From assembly GCF_002288365.1 (NCBI RefSeq), contig NZ_CP016782.1:744001-808000 (forward strand): DNA of 64,000 bases. The letters are read 5' to 3'. The stretch is from Candidatus Planktophila limnetica (lineage in GTDB: Bacteria > Actinomycetota > Actinomycetes > Nanopelagicales > Nanopelagicaceae). Positions 48,380 through 55,491 of this stretch are shown here, piece by piece. The notes beneath the pieces are model-generated. The model was given only the letters and a program-made list of their open reading frames with translations, was not told the origin of the DNA and made no database searches. Each line of letters opens with the position of its first letter. Within the stretch, counting starts at the first letter, position 1. The translations under genes were made by a program, and so were the position numbers.

Positions 48380-48397
48380 TAGTTGAAGTTTCAACTA
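48380..48397 (+). promoter_or_regulatory. Palindromic operator candidate before the DoxX gene
   Basis: TAGTTGAA-GT-TTCAACTA is an 18-base perfect palindrome 54 bases before the DoxX ATG. It probably overlaps the -35 region of this gene. Palindromes of this type are bound by MarR/HxlR-like redox or aromatic-responsive repressors; the regulator is not in the window. Confidence 0.5.
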
Positions 48398-48451
48398 CTT
48401 TGGCATACCTTGGCCTAGTTAGTTCACAGCACCAACCTATAAAGGAGAAAC

Positions 48452-48880
48452 ATGGACGTAGTAACACTCATCGGTCGCCTGCTATTTGCAGCGCTATTTA
48501 TTGGCTCAGGCATTGGTCACTTTGCAAAGCTTGAAGCAATGACTGGATATGCAAAGTACAAGAAGCTTCCTGCTGCAAAGTTCGGAGTTCTTATCAGCGG
48601 CCTCTTCTTCTTGCTCGGTGGCGTTTATATCGCCATCGGCCTATGGGTTGATCTTGGTGCGCTATTAATTGCAATCACAGTAATTCTTGCTGGAATCATC
48701 TTCCATGCTTTCTGGAAAGAAACTGATGCAACAGCAAAGATGAATGAGCAAATTGCATTTAATAAAGATCTTGCACTTGGTGGAGCAGCACTCATCCTGT
48801 TCGCACTTATCGCAAGTGGAACAATTTCTGGATCAGATTTTGGTCCACACGTAGGAAACATTAGTTTCTTCAGCAAGTAA
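48452..48880 (+). CDS. DoxX-family membrane protein
   Basis: 142 residues, four membrane helices. The opening IGRLLFAALFIGSGIGHFAK is typical of DoxX. Family members in actinobacteria have been tied to thiol and oxidative stress membrane complexes; a specific role here is unknown. AAGGAG is positioned correctly before the ATG. It is a single-gene unit between a palindromic operator and a bidirectional terminator. It differs from the MauE-like protein at 7 kb in lacking the Cys pair. Confidence 0.82.
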   Translation: MDVVTLIGRLLFAALFIGSGIGHFAKLEAMTGYAKYKKLPAAKFGVLISGLFFLLGGVYIAIGLWVDLGALLIAITVILAGIIFHAFWKETDATAKMNEQIAFNKDLALGGAALILFALIASGTISGSDFGPHVGNISFFSK

Positions 48881-48891
48881 GCCTTACTAAC

Positions 48892-48923
48892 AAAAAGCCC
48901 TCAGCGCGTGCTGGGGGCTTTTT
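48892..48923. terminator. Bidirectional terminator between DoxX and MFS genes
   Basis: AAAAAGCCCTCAGC (48892-48905), loop GCGT, and the complementary arm to 48923, with A tract on one side and T tract on the other. Works for both convergent genes. Confidence 0.88.
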
Positions 48924-48926
48924 GCT

Positions 48927-50120
48927 TTACTTAATAACTCGCGAAAGAAAACCCGCGACAACGAGTGCCAGTATTGGAAAAATCATTGCTATAGAAATTG
49001 AAGTGCCTTCTGCGAGGAATCCAATAATTGATGGGCCGATAAAGAATCCGGATAGACCGATCACAAATGCGCGGGCGCTAGATACTGAGGGCGCAATTCC
49101 AGGTATGGCACTTGCTGCCAAAATAAAGGCAGGAAACATTGGTCCTATTGCTAAGCCCGCAATAACAAAGCCTAGGTTGATAATCACAAGGGCTGCTAAA
49201 GGATGCGTCTCTGATAGCGGTACTGCAATTGCAATACTTGCAGCCCACCCGATCGCTCCAAAATAACCACACATCCGCACTAAACGTGCTGGGCCGAAGT
49301 GATCGAGTGCGCGATCTCCTAGAAAACGCGCGGTAATCATTGCAAGGGCAAAGGATGCGTACGCCGATGCATTAACACCTTTTCCAACTCCCATGTCATC
49401 ACGTAATAAGAGTCCTCCCCAATCACTTGCAGATCCCTCTGCAATGAGTGCGGCCAATAAGCCAAATCCGATAAACCATAAGGAGGTGACAGATTTTCCA
49501 AAGAGTGCAATCTTGGCCGTTGTTTCATCCTCACCTTGATGGCCATCTAAATTTTCAGGAATTAAGCGAGCAACGCAGGGTAAGAACGCTGCGATACATA
49601 AAATCGAAACAACGCCCAAGTTCACTTCAGGAGAGAGTATTCGTGCGACCGATCCTCCTAAAACAGTTGTTGAAAAAGCTCCAACACTCCACAGGGCATG
49701 AAAGGAAGACATGCTGCGTGCTTGAAGGATTTTTTCAACCGCAACAGCTTGTGTATTAAGTGCTACGTCAGTACTTGAATATCCAAAACCCATTAAGAAA
49801 AGTGCGAATGCTAAAAACAATGGAAAGGTTGAAAAGCCAATTGCACATAAGCCAGCAGGTAACAATACTGTTGAAACAAAGAGAACTCTTCGTGATCCAT
49901 AGGTGTGCACTAATCGACCTGCTAATTGCGCACCGGTAATAGACCCTAGTGAACTCGCAAGGAGCACTAGGCCAAATTGCGCATTGTTTAAACCATTAGC
50001 ATCTTTAATCTCAGGAATTCGAGCGACCCAACCCATTGATGCAACACCCATAATTGCAAAGCAAGCCCTCAACGCACTCTTTGATTGCTCTGCAATCTCA
50101 ATCGGTGTGCGCATTTTCAT
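48927..50120 (-). CDS. Major facilitator superfamily transporter
   Basis: 397 residues, about 12 membrane helices. The first helices include MGVASMGWVARIPEIKDANGLNN and the A-motif-like loop GRLVHTYGSRRVL between helices 2 and 3. It resembles the group of sugar- or drug-type permeases related to FucP/YbjJ-like exporters, but substrate is not decided. The start is ATG at 50120; TAGGGT lies 6 bases upstream, and no ribosome binding site exists. It is divergent from the beta-propeller gene by only 26 bases. Confidence 0.82.
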   Translation of the reverse strand: MKMRTPIEIAEQSKSALRACFAIMGVASMGWVARIPEIKDANGLNNAQFGLVLLASSLGSITGAQLAGRLVHTYGSRRVLFVSTVLLPAGLCAIGFSTFPLFLAFALFLMGFGYSSTDVALNTQAVAVEKILQARSMSSFHALWSVGAFSTTVLGGSVARILSPEVNLGVVSILCIAAFLPCVARLIPENLDGHQGEDETTAKIALFGKSVTSLWFIGFGLLAALIAEGSASDWGGLLLRDDMGVGKGVNASAYASFALAMITARFLGDRALDHFGPARLVRMCGYFGAIGWAASIAIAVPLSETHPLAALVIINLGFVIAGLAIGPMFPAFILAASAIPGIAPSVSSARAFVIGLSGFFIGPSIIGFLAEGTSISIAMIFPILALVVAGFLSRVIK

Positions 50121-50146
50121 TGGGTAACCCTACTATTCTTACACTC
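50121..50146. promoter_or_regulatory. 26-base divergent promoter with two leaderless -10 boxes
   Basis: Minus strand: TAGGGT (50132-50127), 6 bases, ATG of the MFS gene. Plus strand: TATTCT (50134-50139), 7 bases, ATG of the propeller gene. The two boxes are one base apart, so each -35 region lies in the other gene's coding sequence. Confidence 0.5.
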
Positions 50147-51229
50147 ATGTCACTGCGAAAAGTATTCATCACTCTCTGCGTTATTGCAGTGGCTTCGGCT
50201 CCCCTATCTCATGGTTCAGAGCCACTTTCGCAAGATACGCGAATGAAATTAGTTAAAACATTGTCGGGAAATTTAAGCCCTAAATCAGTGCTTTCATCTG
50301 GCACCGGTTTAGTAAGTGCACATAACATGATGTATCAGCACACAGTCACTATTTTTGATGCAGATACCTTGGAGTTACTCTCTACTGTTAAAGATAGTGT
50401 TGATCTTAAATCCTATGGCTTCACAAAATACAGCGGTACTTATCGAGGCGCCCCTGTCGAAGGCGCATTCTCTCCAGATGGTAAATATCTCTACTTCACT
50501 AATTATGCGATGTATGGCAAAGGTTTTACAAAAGAAGGACATGACACTTGCTCACCTGCTTCCGGGTATGACTCAAGTTTTCTCTCACGAATTGATTTAA
50601 GTACATACGAAATAGATGCGGTGTTTCCAGTTGGTTCAGTTCCAAAGGTTGTAAAAGTAACCCCCGACAATAAATACATTTTGGTCTCTAACTGGTGTTC
50701 TTACACACTCTCAGTTATTTCTGTCGCAGAGCAAAAAGTTGTGCAAAGCATAAAAATCGGCCGCTATCCGCGTGGCATCGTTGTGACAAATGACAGCGCA
50801 TTTGCATATGTTGCTGAAATGGGCGGCAATAGGTTGCACCGTATTAACCTTGCCAACTTCGAACATACCTACATTCCTATTGGATCAAACCCAAGAGCGC
50901 TCGTTCTCTCCCCTGATAACAAAATCTTGTACGCCACATTAAATGTCTCTGGGCAAATTGCAGCATGGGATTTGGTTGCAGATAAATCACTTGGCAAAGC
51001 AAAGGTAGGAAATGCTGCACGAAGCCTAGATATTTCATCAGATGGAACAGCACTCTTTGTCACTAGCTTTAAGAGCGGCACAATTTCAAAGGTTCGAACT
51101 TCAGATCTTAAAGTTCTGCAAACCATTAAAGCGTGCTCTGAACCAATTGGAATCTCCTACGATGCACCGACCGCGCGCACATGGGTAGCTTGCTATAAGG
51201 GTTCGGTCAAAGTTTTCGCAAATGAATAA
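50147..51229 (+). CDS. Secreted YVTN-type beta-propeller protein
   Basis: 360 residues from ATG 50147 (MSLRKVFITLCVIAVASAPLSHG), a clean signal peptide. The rest is about six to seven repeats of the YVTN/Lactonase type, for example AFSPDGKYLYFTNYA, VTPDNKYILVSNW, VVTNDSAFAYVAEMG, LSPDNKILYATLN and ISSDGTALFVTSF, predicted to fold as a beta-propeller. Four cysteines may form disulphides (DTCSP, NWCSY, KACSEP, WVACYK). No catalytic residues can be assigned; ligand or partner binding outside the cell is likely. A longer in-frame reading upstream would run through the divergent promoter and lack a signal peptide. Confidence 0.83.
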   Translation: MSLRKVFITLCVIAVASAPLSHGSEPLSQDTRMKLVKTLSGNLSPKSVLSSGTGLVSAHNMMYQHTVTIFDADTLELLSTVKDSVDLKSYGFTKYSGTYRGAPVEGAFSPDGKYLYFTNYAMYGKGFTKEGHDTCSPASGYDSSFLSRIDLSTYEIDAVFPVGSVPKVVKVTPDNKYILVSNWCSYTLSVISVAEQKVVQSIKIGRYPRGIVVTNDSAFAYVAEMGGNRLHRINLANFEHTYIPIGSNPRALVLSPDNKILYATLNVSGQIAAWDLVADKSLGKAKVGNAARSLDISSDGTALFVTSFKSGTISKVRTSDLKVLQTIKACSEPIGISYDAPTARTWVACYKGSVKVFANE

Positions 51230-51239
51230 TGTAAGGCAC

Positions 51240-51245
51240 TAAAGT
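51240..51245 (+). promoter_or_regulatory. Leaderless -10 box of the YbaK-type gene
   Basis: TAAAGT with 6 bases to the ATG at 51252, in the 22-base gap after the propeller gene. Confidence 0.45.
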
Positions 51246-51251
51246 TCTGCC

Positions 51252-51737
51252 ATGTCAGCAATCTTTGAAAACTCTTCTGTTCAACGTGTTCAATCCCTTA
51301 TGAAAGAACTTGGCATGAATGGTGAAATCACCGCACTAGCCGATAGCGCCCGAACAGCCAAGGAAGCAGCCGATGCGTTGGGTATTGAAGTGGGCCAGGT
51401 TGCATCATCGATAGTTTTCAAATTAGATGATGAATCACCACTTCTGGTCATTACCAGTGGTCGCCACAAAGTTGATACCGAACTTGTCGCTAAGAATTTG
51501 AACCAAAGTAAATTACATAGAGTTGATGCAGATTACGTAAAGGAAAAGTCAGGGTTTTCAATTGGTGGCGTCTCTCCAATTGGCTGGGTATCAGATGCAA
51601 CGGTCCTAATCGATCTAGCCCTGGATGACTACGAAGTTGTATGGGCAGCTGCCGGACATCCTCACTCAGTATTTCCAACGACATATTCTGAACTCATCAC
51701 TTGTACTGGTGCAACACCTATGGTCGTAGGAGAATGA
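51252..51737 (+). CDS. YbaK/ProX-type aminoacyl-tRNA deacylase
   Basis: 161 residues, single-domain editing protein. ARTAKEAADALGIEVGQVASSIVFK at the front, the catalytic Lys-like SGRHKVDTELVAK and the glycine loop GFSIGGVSPIGW are typical of the YbaK/EbsC family, which removes Cys, Ala or other amino acids wrongly attached to tRNAPro. The specific clade (YbaK, ProXp-ala or others) cannot be told. It is followed 4 bases later by a small membrane gene. Confidence 0.88.
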   Translation: MSAIFENSSVQRVQSLMKELGMNGEITALADSARTAKEAADALGIEVGQVASSIVFKLDDESPLLVITSGRHKVDTELVAKNLNQSKLHRVDADYVKEKSGFSIGGVSPIGWVSDATVLIDLALDDYEVVWAAAGHPHSVFPTTYSELITCTGATPMVVGE

Positions 51738-51741
51738 ATCT

Positions 51742-52119
51742 ATGAAGAGATTATTCAGCGCAGCAGTCTTGCTTTCATTCATTTGGAACTTAATTCTGGT
51801 TCTAGGAGTAGTTCTAAATATGGATTATGCATTACCTAGAGCCGCCGGTGGGCAATTCGAATCTTTTCCAACGTCAATAAGAATTCTCTATGTCAGCCAA
51901 ACTTTCGTACTTGTGTATCAAATATTTATTTATCTTCAATTATTGCAAAATAGGCCAGTCAAACCAATATGGGCGCCAAAACTCTTTGCCTATCTGGGTC
52001 TTGTAAGTATTTTCATGAATGCAATTTCACGTTCTACTCAAGAACAAATCAACGTAATTCCAGCGGCAATCATTGCTGTGGCTTTTTTCATAGGTTCAAA
52101 ACAGGTTCGAGATAAATGA
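51742..52119 (+). CDS. Small four-helix membrane protein of unknown function
   Basis: 125 residues with four predicted membrane helices (about 4-24, 46-67, 80-95, 105-121). I do not recognise the family. It overlaps the alpha/beta hydrolase start by 4 bases and follows the YbaK-type gene by 4 bases, so it is very likely translated and co-transcribed with the carotenoid genes that follow. Its RAAGG and VKPIWAPKL loops face different sides. Possibly a helper in carotenoid membrane biosynthesis, but this rests on position alone. Confidence 0.7.
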   Translation: MKRLFSAAVLLSFIWNLILVLGVVLNMDYALPRAAGGQFESFPTSIRILYVSQTFVLVYQIFIYLQLLQNRPVKPIWAPKLFAYLGLVSIFMNAISRSTQEQINVIPAAIIAVAFFIGSKQVRDK

Positions 52120-52910
52120 TTTTAGATAGTGAAAAATTCAATGGTCCACCAGAAAGTGACGTTGTAGTACTAATCCATGGAATGGGCTCAGCAGCTACTG
52201 CATGGAAACTAATCATTCCTGAATTAACCAGACACTTAACTGTTATCACTCTTGATTTACCTGGACATGGAAAAACTCCTATGTCTATTTCGCAAGCAAT
52301 GGATCCTAAATCAATGGCAGATGCGGTGTGCGAAACAATGAGTTCACTTGGAATCGAGAAATTTCACCTGTGCGGTAACTCTTTAGGTGGTTGGGTTGGA
52401 CTTGAAGCGGCCGCAAAACATAGTTCTCGCGTCTTATCTTTTACTGGTTTGGCACCTGCTGGTTTATGGCTTGCTCCATATACCGCGCGCTATCCCGGAA
52501 CGGCATTGCTGCGAGCAATTGCAAAAACAACACGGCCGTTAACACCTGTTGCATTGCGATATGAGTGGGGACGAAAACTTGGCTTCGCAGATGTCAGCCC
52601 GCTCTGGCGCAATCTGAGTTATGAAACCTGTCTTGATGCATCCCTTGCCATGGGTGTGGCAAGTGGCTACTTCCCTGCTTGGGATGGAATGCTTAAAAAA
52701 CGATTTGATTCACCAATTCCACATTCGATTCCAATAACAATTATCTTCGGAGATAGTGATAACACTTTGCCAGAATCAAATTGCCAAGAGCGCTCCGTTG
52801 TTCCATCTCATAGCAAATGGTTTGTTATAGAAAATTGTGGGCATGCGCCGATGTGGGATCACCCAACAACTGTCAGCCGACACATCCTAGAAACCACACA
52901 ATCTCGCTAA
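52116..52910 (+). CDS. Alpha/beta hydrolase
   Basis: 264 residues. The oxyanion HGMGSA loop, DLPGHGKTP, the nucleophile Ser in LCGNSLGGWVG, an Asp in IIFGDSDNTLPE, and the His in NCGHAPMWDHP make a complete catalytic triad. It overlaps the small membrane gene and the CrtA-like gene (ATGA and TAATG), so it belongs to the carotenoid unit. It may remove or transfer an acyl group of a carotenoid glycoside, but the substrate is unknown. Confidence 0.85.
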   Translation: MILDSEKFNGPPESDVVVLIHGMGSAATAWKLIIPELTRHLTVITLDLPGHGKTPMSISQAMDPKSMADAVCETMSSLGIEKFHLCGNSLGGWVGLEAAAKHSSRVLSFTGLAPAGLWLAPYTARYPGTALLRAIAKTTRPLTPVALRYEWGRKLGFADVSPLWRNLSYETCLDASLAMGVASGYFPAWDGMLKKRFDSPIPHSIPITIIFGDSDNTLPESNCQERSVVPSHSKWFVIENCGHAPMWDHPTTVSRHILETTQSR

Positions 52911-53590
52911 TGGTCACTGCACTCTACTTTTTTAATACACCTACTCGATCACTCCCCTTTGCTATTTGGGCTATGGCAATAGATCGTGGGCGTTTGCGTA
53001 GATTTAAAGGTGTCAGTTTTGCAAAGTTACTGGGCGCTGGTAAAGGTGAAACTTTTACACCACGTGATGCTGATATTCATCGTTGGGGTTTTTTAGTTGT
53101 CATCGATGAAAATCAATTATCAGCACTTGATCAATCATCCATGGTTAAACAATGGAGAAAAATAAGTACGAATGAGTATCGCATTTTACTTGATCCGATT
53201 TCTTCCCACGGAAAGTGGAGCAGGCAAGAACCATTTAAAGTAAAAGAAAATGTTTCTAGCGATGGAAAAATTGCAGCCATAACTCGTGCGCGAATTAAGG
53301 CAACTCATACCTCTAATTTCTTCTCATCTGTTCCACCAGTGACCGCATCTCTTCATGGAAGTGCCGGGCTACTCACTGCTATTGGAATTGGTGAAGCACC
53401 TATTGGATTGCAAGGCACTTTTTCTCTATGGCAAAGCGCGAGTGATTTACGAAATTTTGCATACAAAGGCGAGGCGCATATCAAGGCCATTGCAGATACA
53501 GAGAAGTTTCAGTGGTATGCCGAAGAACTCTTCGCACGATTTAACGTGCGCGAGGAGCGTGGGTCAATGGTGGCCAAGCAGGCGAACTAG
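52910..53590 (+). CDS. crtA: CrtA-like (spheroidene monooxygenase family) protein
   Basis: 226 residues from the ATG at 52910, which overlaps the hydrolase TAA (TAATG); longer in-frame readings run back into the hydrolase. Family features: RFKGVSFAKLLGAGKGETFTP near residue 30-50, ITRARIKATH, and GIGEAPIGLQGTFSLW followed by LRNFAYKGEAHIKAI and WYAEELFARFNV at the end. CrtA in purple bacteria adds a keto group at C-2 of spheroidene. In this cluster it could ketolate an acyclic end group made by CruF and CrtD. The assignment to family is good, substrate is inferred. Confidence 0.8.
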   Translation: MVTALYFFNTPTRSLPFAIWAMAIDRGRLRRFKGVSFAKLLGAGKGETFTPRDADIHRWGFLVVIDENQLSALDQSSMVKQWRKISTNEYRILLDPISSHGKWSRQEPFKVKENVSSDGKIAAITRARIKATHTSNFFSSVPPVTASLHGSAGLLTAIGIGEAPIGLQGTFSLWQSASDLRNFAYKGEAHIKAIADTEKFQWYAEELFARFNVREERGSMVAKQAN

Positions 53591-53592
53591 GG

Positions 53593-53598
53593 CAGAAT
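53593..53598 (+). promoter_or_regulatory. Leaderless -10 box of cruF
   Basis: CAGAAT with 6 bases to the ATG at 53605, in the 14-base gap after the crtA-like gene; same sequence as before hisI. Confidence 0.4.
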
Positions 53599-53604
53599 TA
53601 CGCC

Positions 53605-54408
53605 ATGTCGATTCGCCATTACTCGCCCCGCAGAAATCGCCGGAGCGGAATTTCACTTCGCTCTAAAACACTTCTCGGCATAGTTCTGGGTATTGCAATT
53701 GTCTTGCAAATCATTTATCCACTTATTGATGGGGAATTGTTGCGAGTTGTAACAATTGCAACCGTGTATTGGGCAGCTGGCGCAATGGCGCTGCATGCAC
53801 TTTTAGCATACGGCGCGCGGTATGCATTTACTTATCTCTTCGTCACCATCGTTTTTGCACTCATTGTTGAATCCGTAGGCGTTAAAACAGGTTGGCCATT
53901 TGGAACCTATGAATACGATCCTTCACTTGGTCACACAATTGCAGGTGTTCCATACGTTGTTCCATTTGCGTGGGTAATGATGGCTCATCCAGTTTTAATT
54001 GCAGCTCGTCGAGTTGCCGGCAATTGGGTATTTCTCTACGGCGGATATGCAATGGCGGCATGGGATTTATTCCTAGACCCACAAATGGTTGCTGCTAATC
54101 GTTGGCGCTGGAGCTTTGACGGAGCACACGTTCCATTCCAGCCAGAAATACCTTTATCTAATACCTTCGGATGGTTATTAACAGGTATGGCGCTCATTGC
54201 GATTTTGCATCAAGTTTTGCCCCGCGATCGCAGAAAATCAAGTGCAAGTTTTGGCGCTGTAGATCTATTTTTAACATGGACATTTTTTGCCGGTGTTATT
54301 TCTAATCTATTCTTCTTTGATCGCCCAGGAGTCGCACTTATTGGTGGAATTGCATTTGGACTTTTCTTTGCACCATACGCCTTTTCACGTTGGCTCGGAC
54401 GCCCGTAA
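53605..54408 (+). CDS. cruF: CruF-type carotenoid 1,2-hydratase
   Basis: 267 residues, seven to eight membrane helices. The DUF422/CruF motifs GWPFGTYEYDPSLG, GGYAMAAWDLFLDPQMV and NTFGWLLTG are clear. CruF adds water across the C-1',2' double bond of an acyclic carotenoid end, giving the tertiary alcohol that CruG-type enzymes use. The four genes cruF-cruG-crtD with the CrtA-like gene are in the order expected for a glycosylated carotenoid. Gap to cruG is 9 bases. Confidence 0.88.
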   Translation: MSIRHYSPRRNRRSGISLRSKTLLGIVLGIAIVLQIIYPLIDGELLRVVTIATVYWAAGAMALHALLAYGARYAFTYLFVTIVFALIVESVGVKTGWPFGTYEYDPSLGHTIAGVPYVVPFAWVMMAHPVLIAARRVAGNWVFLYGGYAMAAWDLFLDPQMVAANRWRWSFDGAHVPFQPEIPLSNTFGWLLTGMALIAILHQVLPRDRRKSSASFGAVDLFLTWTFFAGVISNLFFFDRPGVALIGGIAFGLFFAPYAFSRWLGRP

Positions 54409-54417
54409 GTCTTTCTA

Positions 54418-55491
54418 ATGCTTGAAATTTCATTAGGTTTTTCCCTCATAGCTTTGCTATTTACAATTCTCAATAATTTTTCATTAATAACTCCACGTGT
54501 AGCCGAGCAAGTTGAAGAGAAAATCAGCGTGCTTGTTCCACTTCGAGACGAAGAAGAAAATGCAGTGGCCATTATCGAAACCTTGGCCGCACAAGAGAAT
54601 TTATCTCATGTCGAATTTCTTATCCTTAACGATAATTCAACTGATAACACCTATACATTAATCAAATCTACAGCTCGAGGTGATTCACGATTTAAAATTA
54701 AGCAAGGTTCGGCCTTGCCGGATGGATGGCTCGGAAAACCATGGGCGCTTGCCCAACTCAGTGAAGTGGCCAAAGGTGAGATTCTGGTCTGCATTGATGC
54801 TGATGTTCGCTTAGCTTCAAATGGAATTGCTGCTGCTGTTACCGCAATGCACAAAAACAACCTGGACTTCTTCTCACCATATCCATCCCAAGTTGCACGC
54901 ACTTTTAGCGAGCGAATGATTCAGCCGCTACTGCAATGGTCGTGGCTTTCATCAGTGCCTCTTGCTATTGCTAAACGCTCTACAAATCCAGCTTTTGCTG
55001 TTGCCAATGGCCAATTCTTTGTAGTTAAGAAGAGCGCACTGGATAAAAGTGGTGGGTACTCTTCAATTAAGTCAGAAGTACTAGATGACATGCAGATGGC
55101 GCGGGTGCTGCTTCGCAATAAGTTCAAAGGAACTGTTGGTAATGGAGCACTCATTGCGCAGTGTCACATGTACTCATCCTGGCGAGAGTTGGAAAATGGT
55201 TACGCCAAATCCCTGTGGAAAGGTTTTGGAGGTCTCTTCGGATCTTTCATAGCAATTACACTTTTAATTCTTACCGGAATTGTTCCTCTCATCGCTGCTG
55301 CCAGTGGCTCATCTTTGGGATGGTATGCCTTTGAAGCTGTTCTTCTCTCTCGAATCATTAGCGCCCGGATAACTCGTGCAAACTTATTTGATTCACTCTT
55401 GCATCCGATTTCTGCTGGCCTACTTGTCTACCTAATCATTTATTCATGGCTCATGCGCGGTCGCATCCAATGGAAAGGTCGCACCGTATGA
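54418..55491 (+). CDS. cruG: CruG-type carotenoid glycosyltransferase (GT2)
   Basis: 357 residues. N-terminal membrane helix, GT-A domain with VLVPLRDEEENAVAIIETL, LNDNSTDNT and CIDADVRLASN (DxD), the EVLDDMQMARVL acceptor motif and four C-terminal helices. CruG in cyanobacteria and Salinibacter attaches a sugar to the hydroxyl made near the CruF site. The sugar is not predictable. Overlaps crtD start by 4 bases (ATGA). Confidence 0.85.
   Translation: MLEISLGFSLIALLFTILNNFSLITPRVAEQVEEKISVLVPLRDEEENAVAIIETLAAQENLSHVEFLILNDNSTDNTYTLIKSTARGDSRFKIKQGSALPDGWLGKPWALAQLSEVAKGEILVCIDADVRLASNGIAAAVTAMHKNNLDFFSPYPSQVARTFSERMIQPLLQWSWLSSVPLAIAKRSTNPAFAVANGQFFVVKKSALDKSGGYSSIKSEVLDDMQMARVLLRNKFKGTVGNGALIAQCHMYSSWRELENGYAKSLWKGFGGLFGSFIAITLLILTGIVPLIAAASGSSLGWYAFEAVLLSRIISARITRANLFDSLLHPISAGLLVYLIIYSWLMRGRIQWKGRTV

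Noticed and set aside
52817-52909. N-terminal extension of the CrtA-like gene
   Set aside because: It runs inside the hydrolase in another frame. The ATG at 52910 gives the right family N-terminus and a TAATG coupling.
54210-54572. Minus-strand open frame of about 120 codons and similar opposite frames
   Set aside because: No start signal, no family and full overlap with cruF and cruG whose motifs are clear. Such frames recur opposite many genes and I treat them as shadows.
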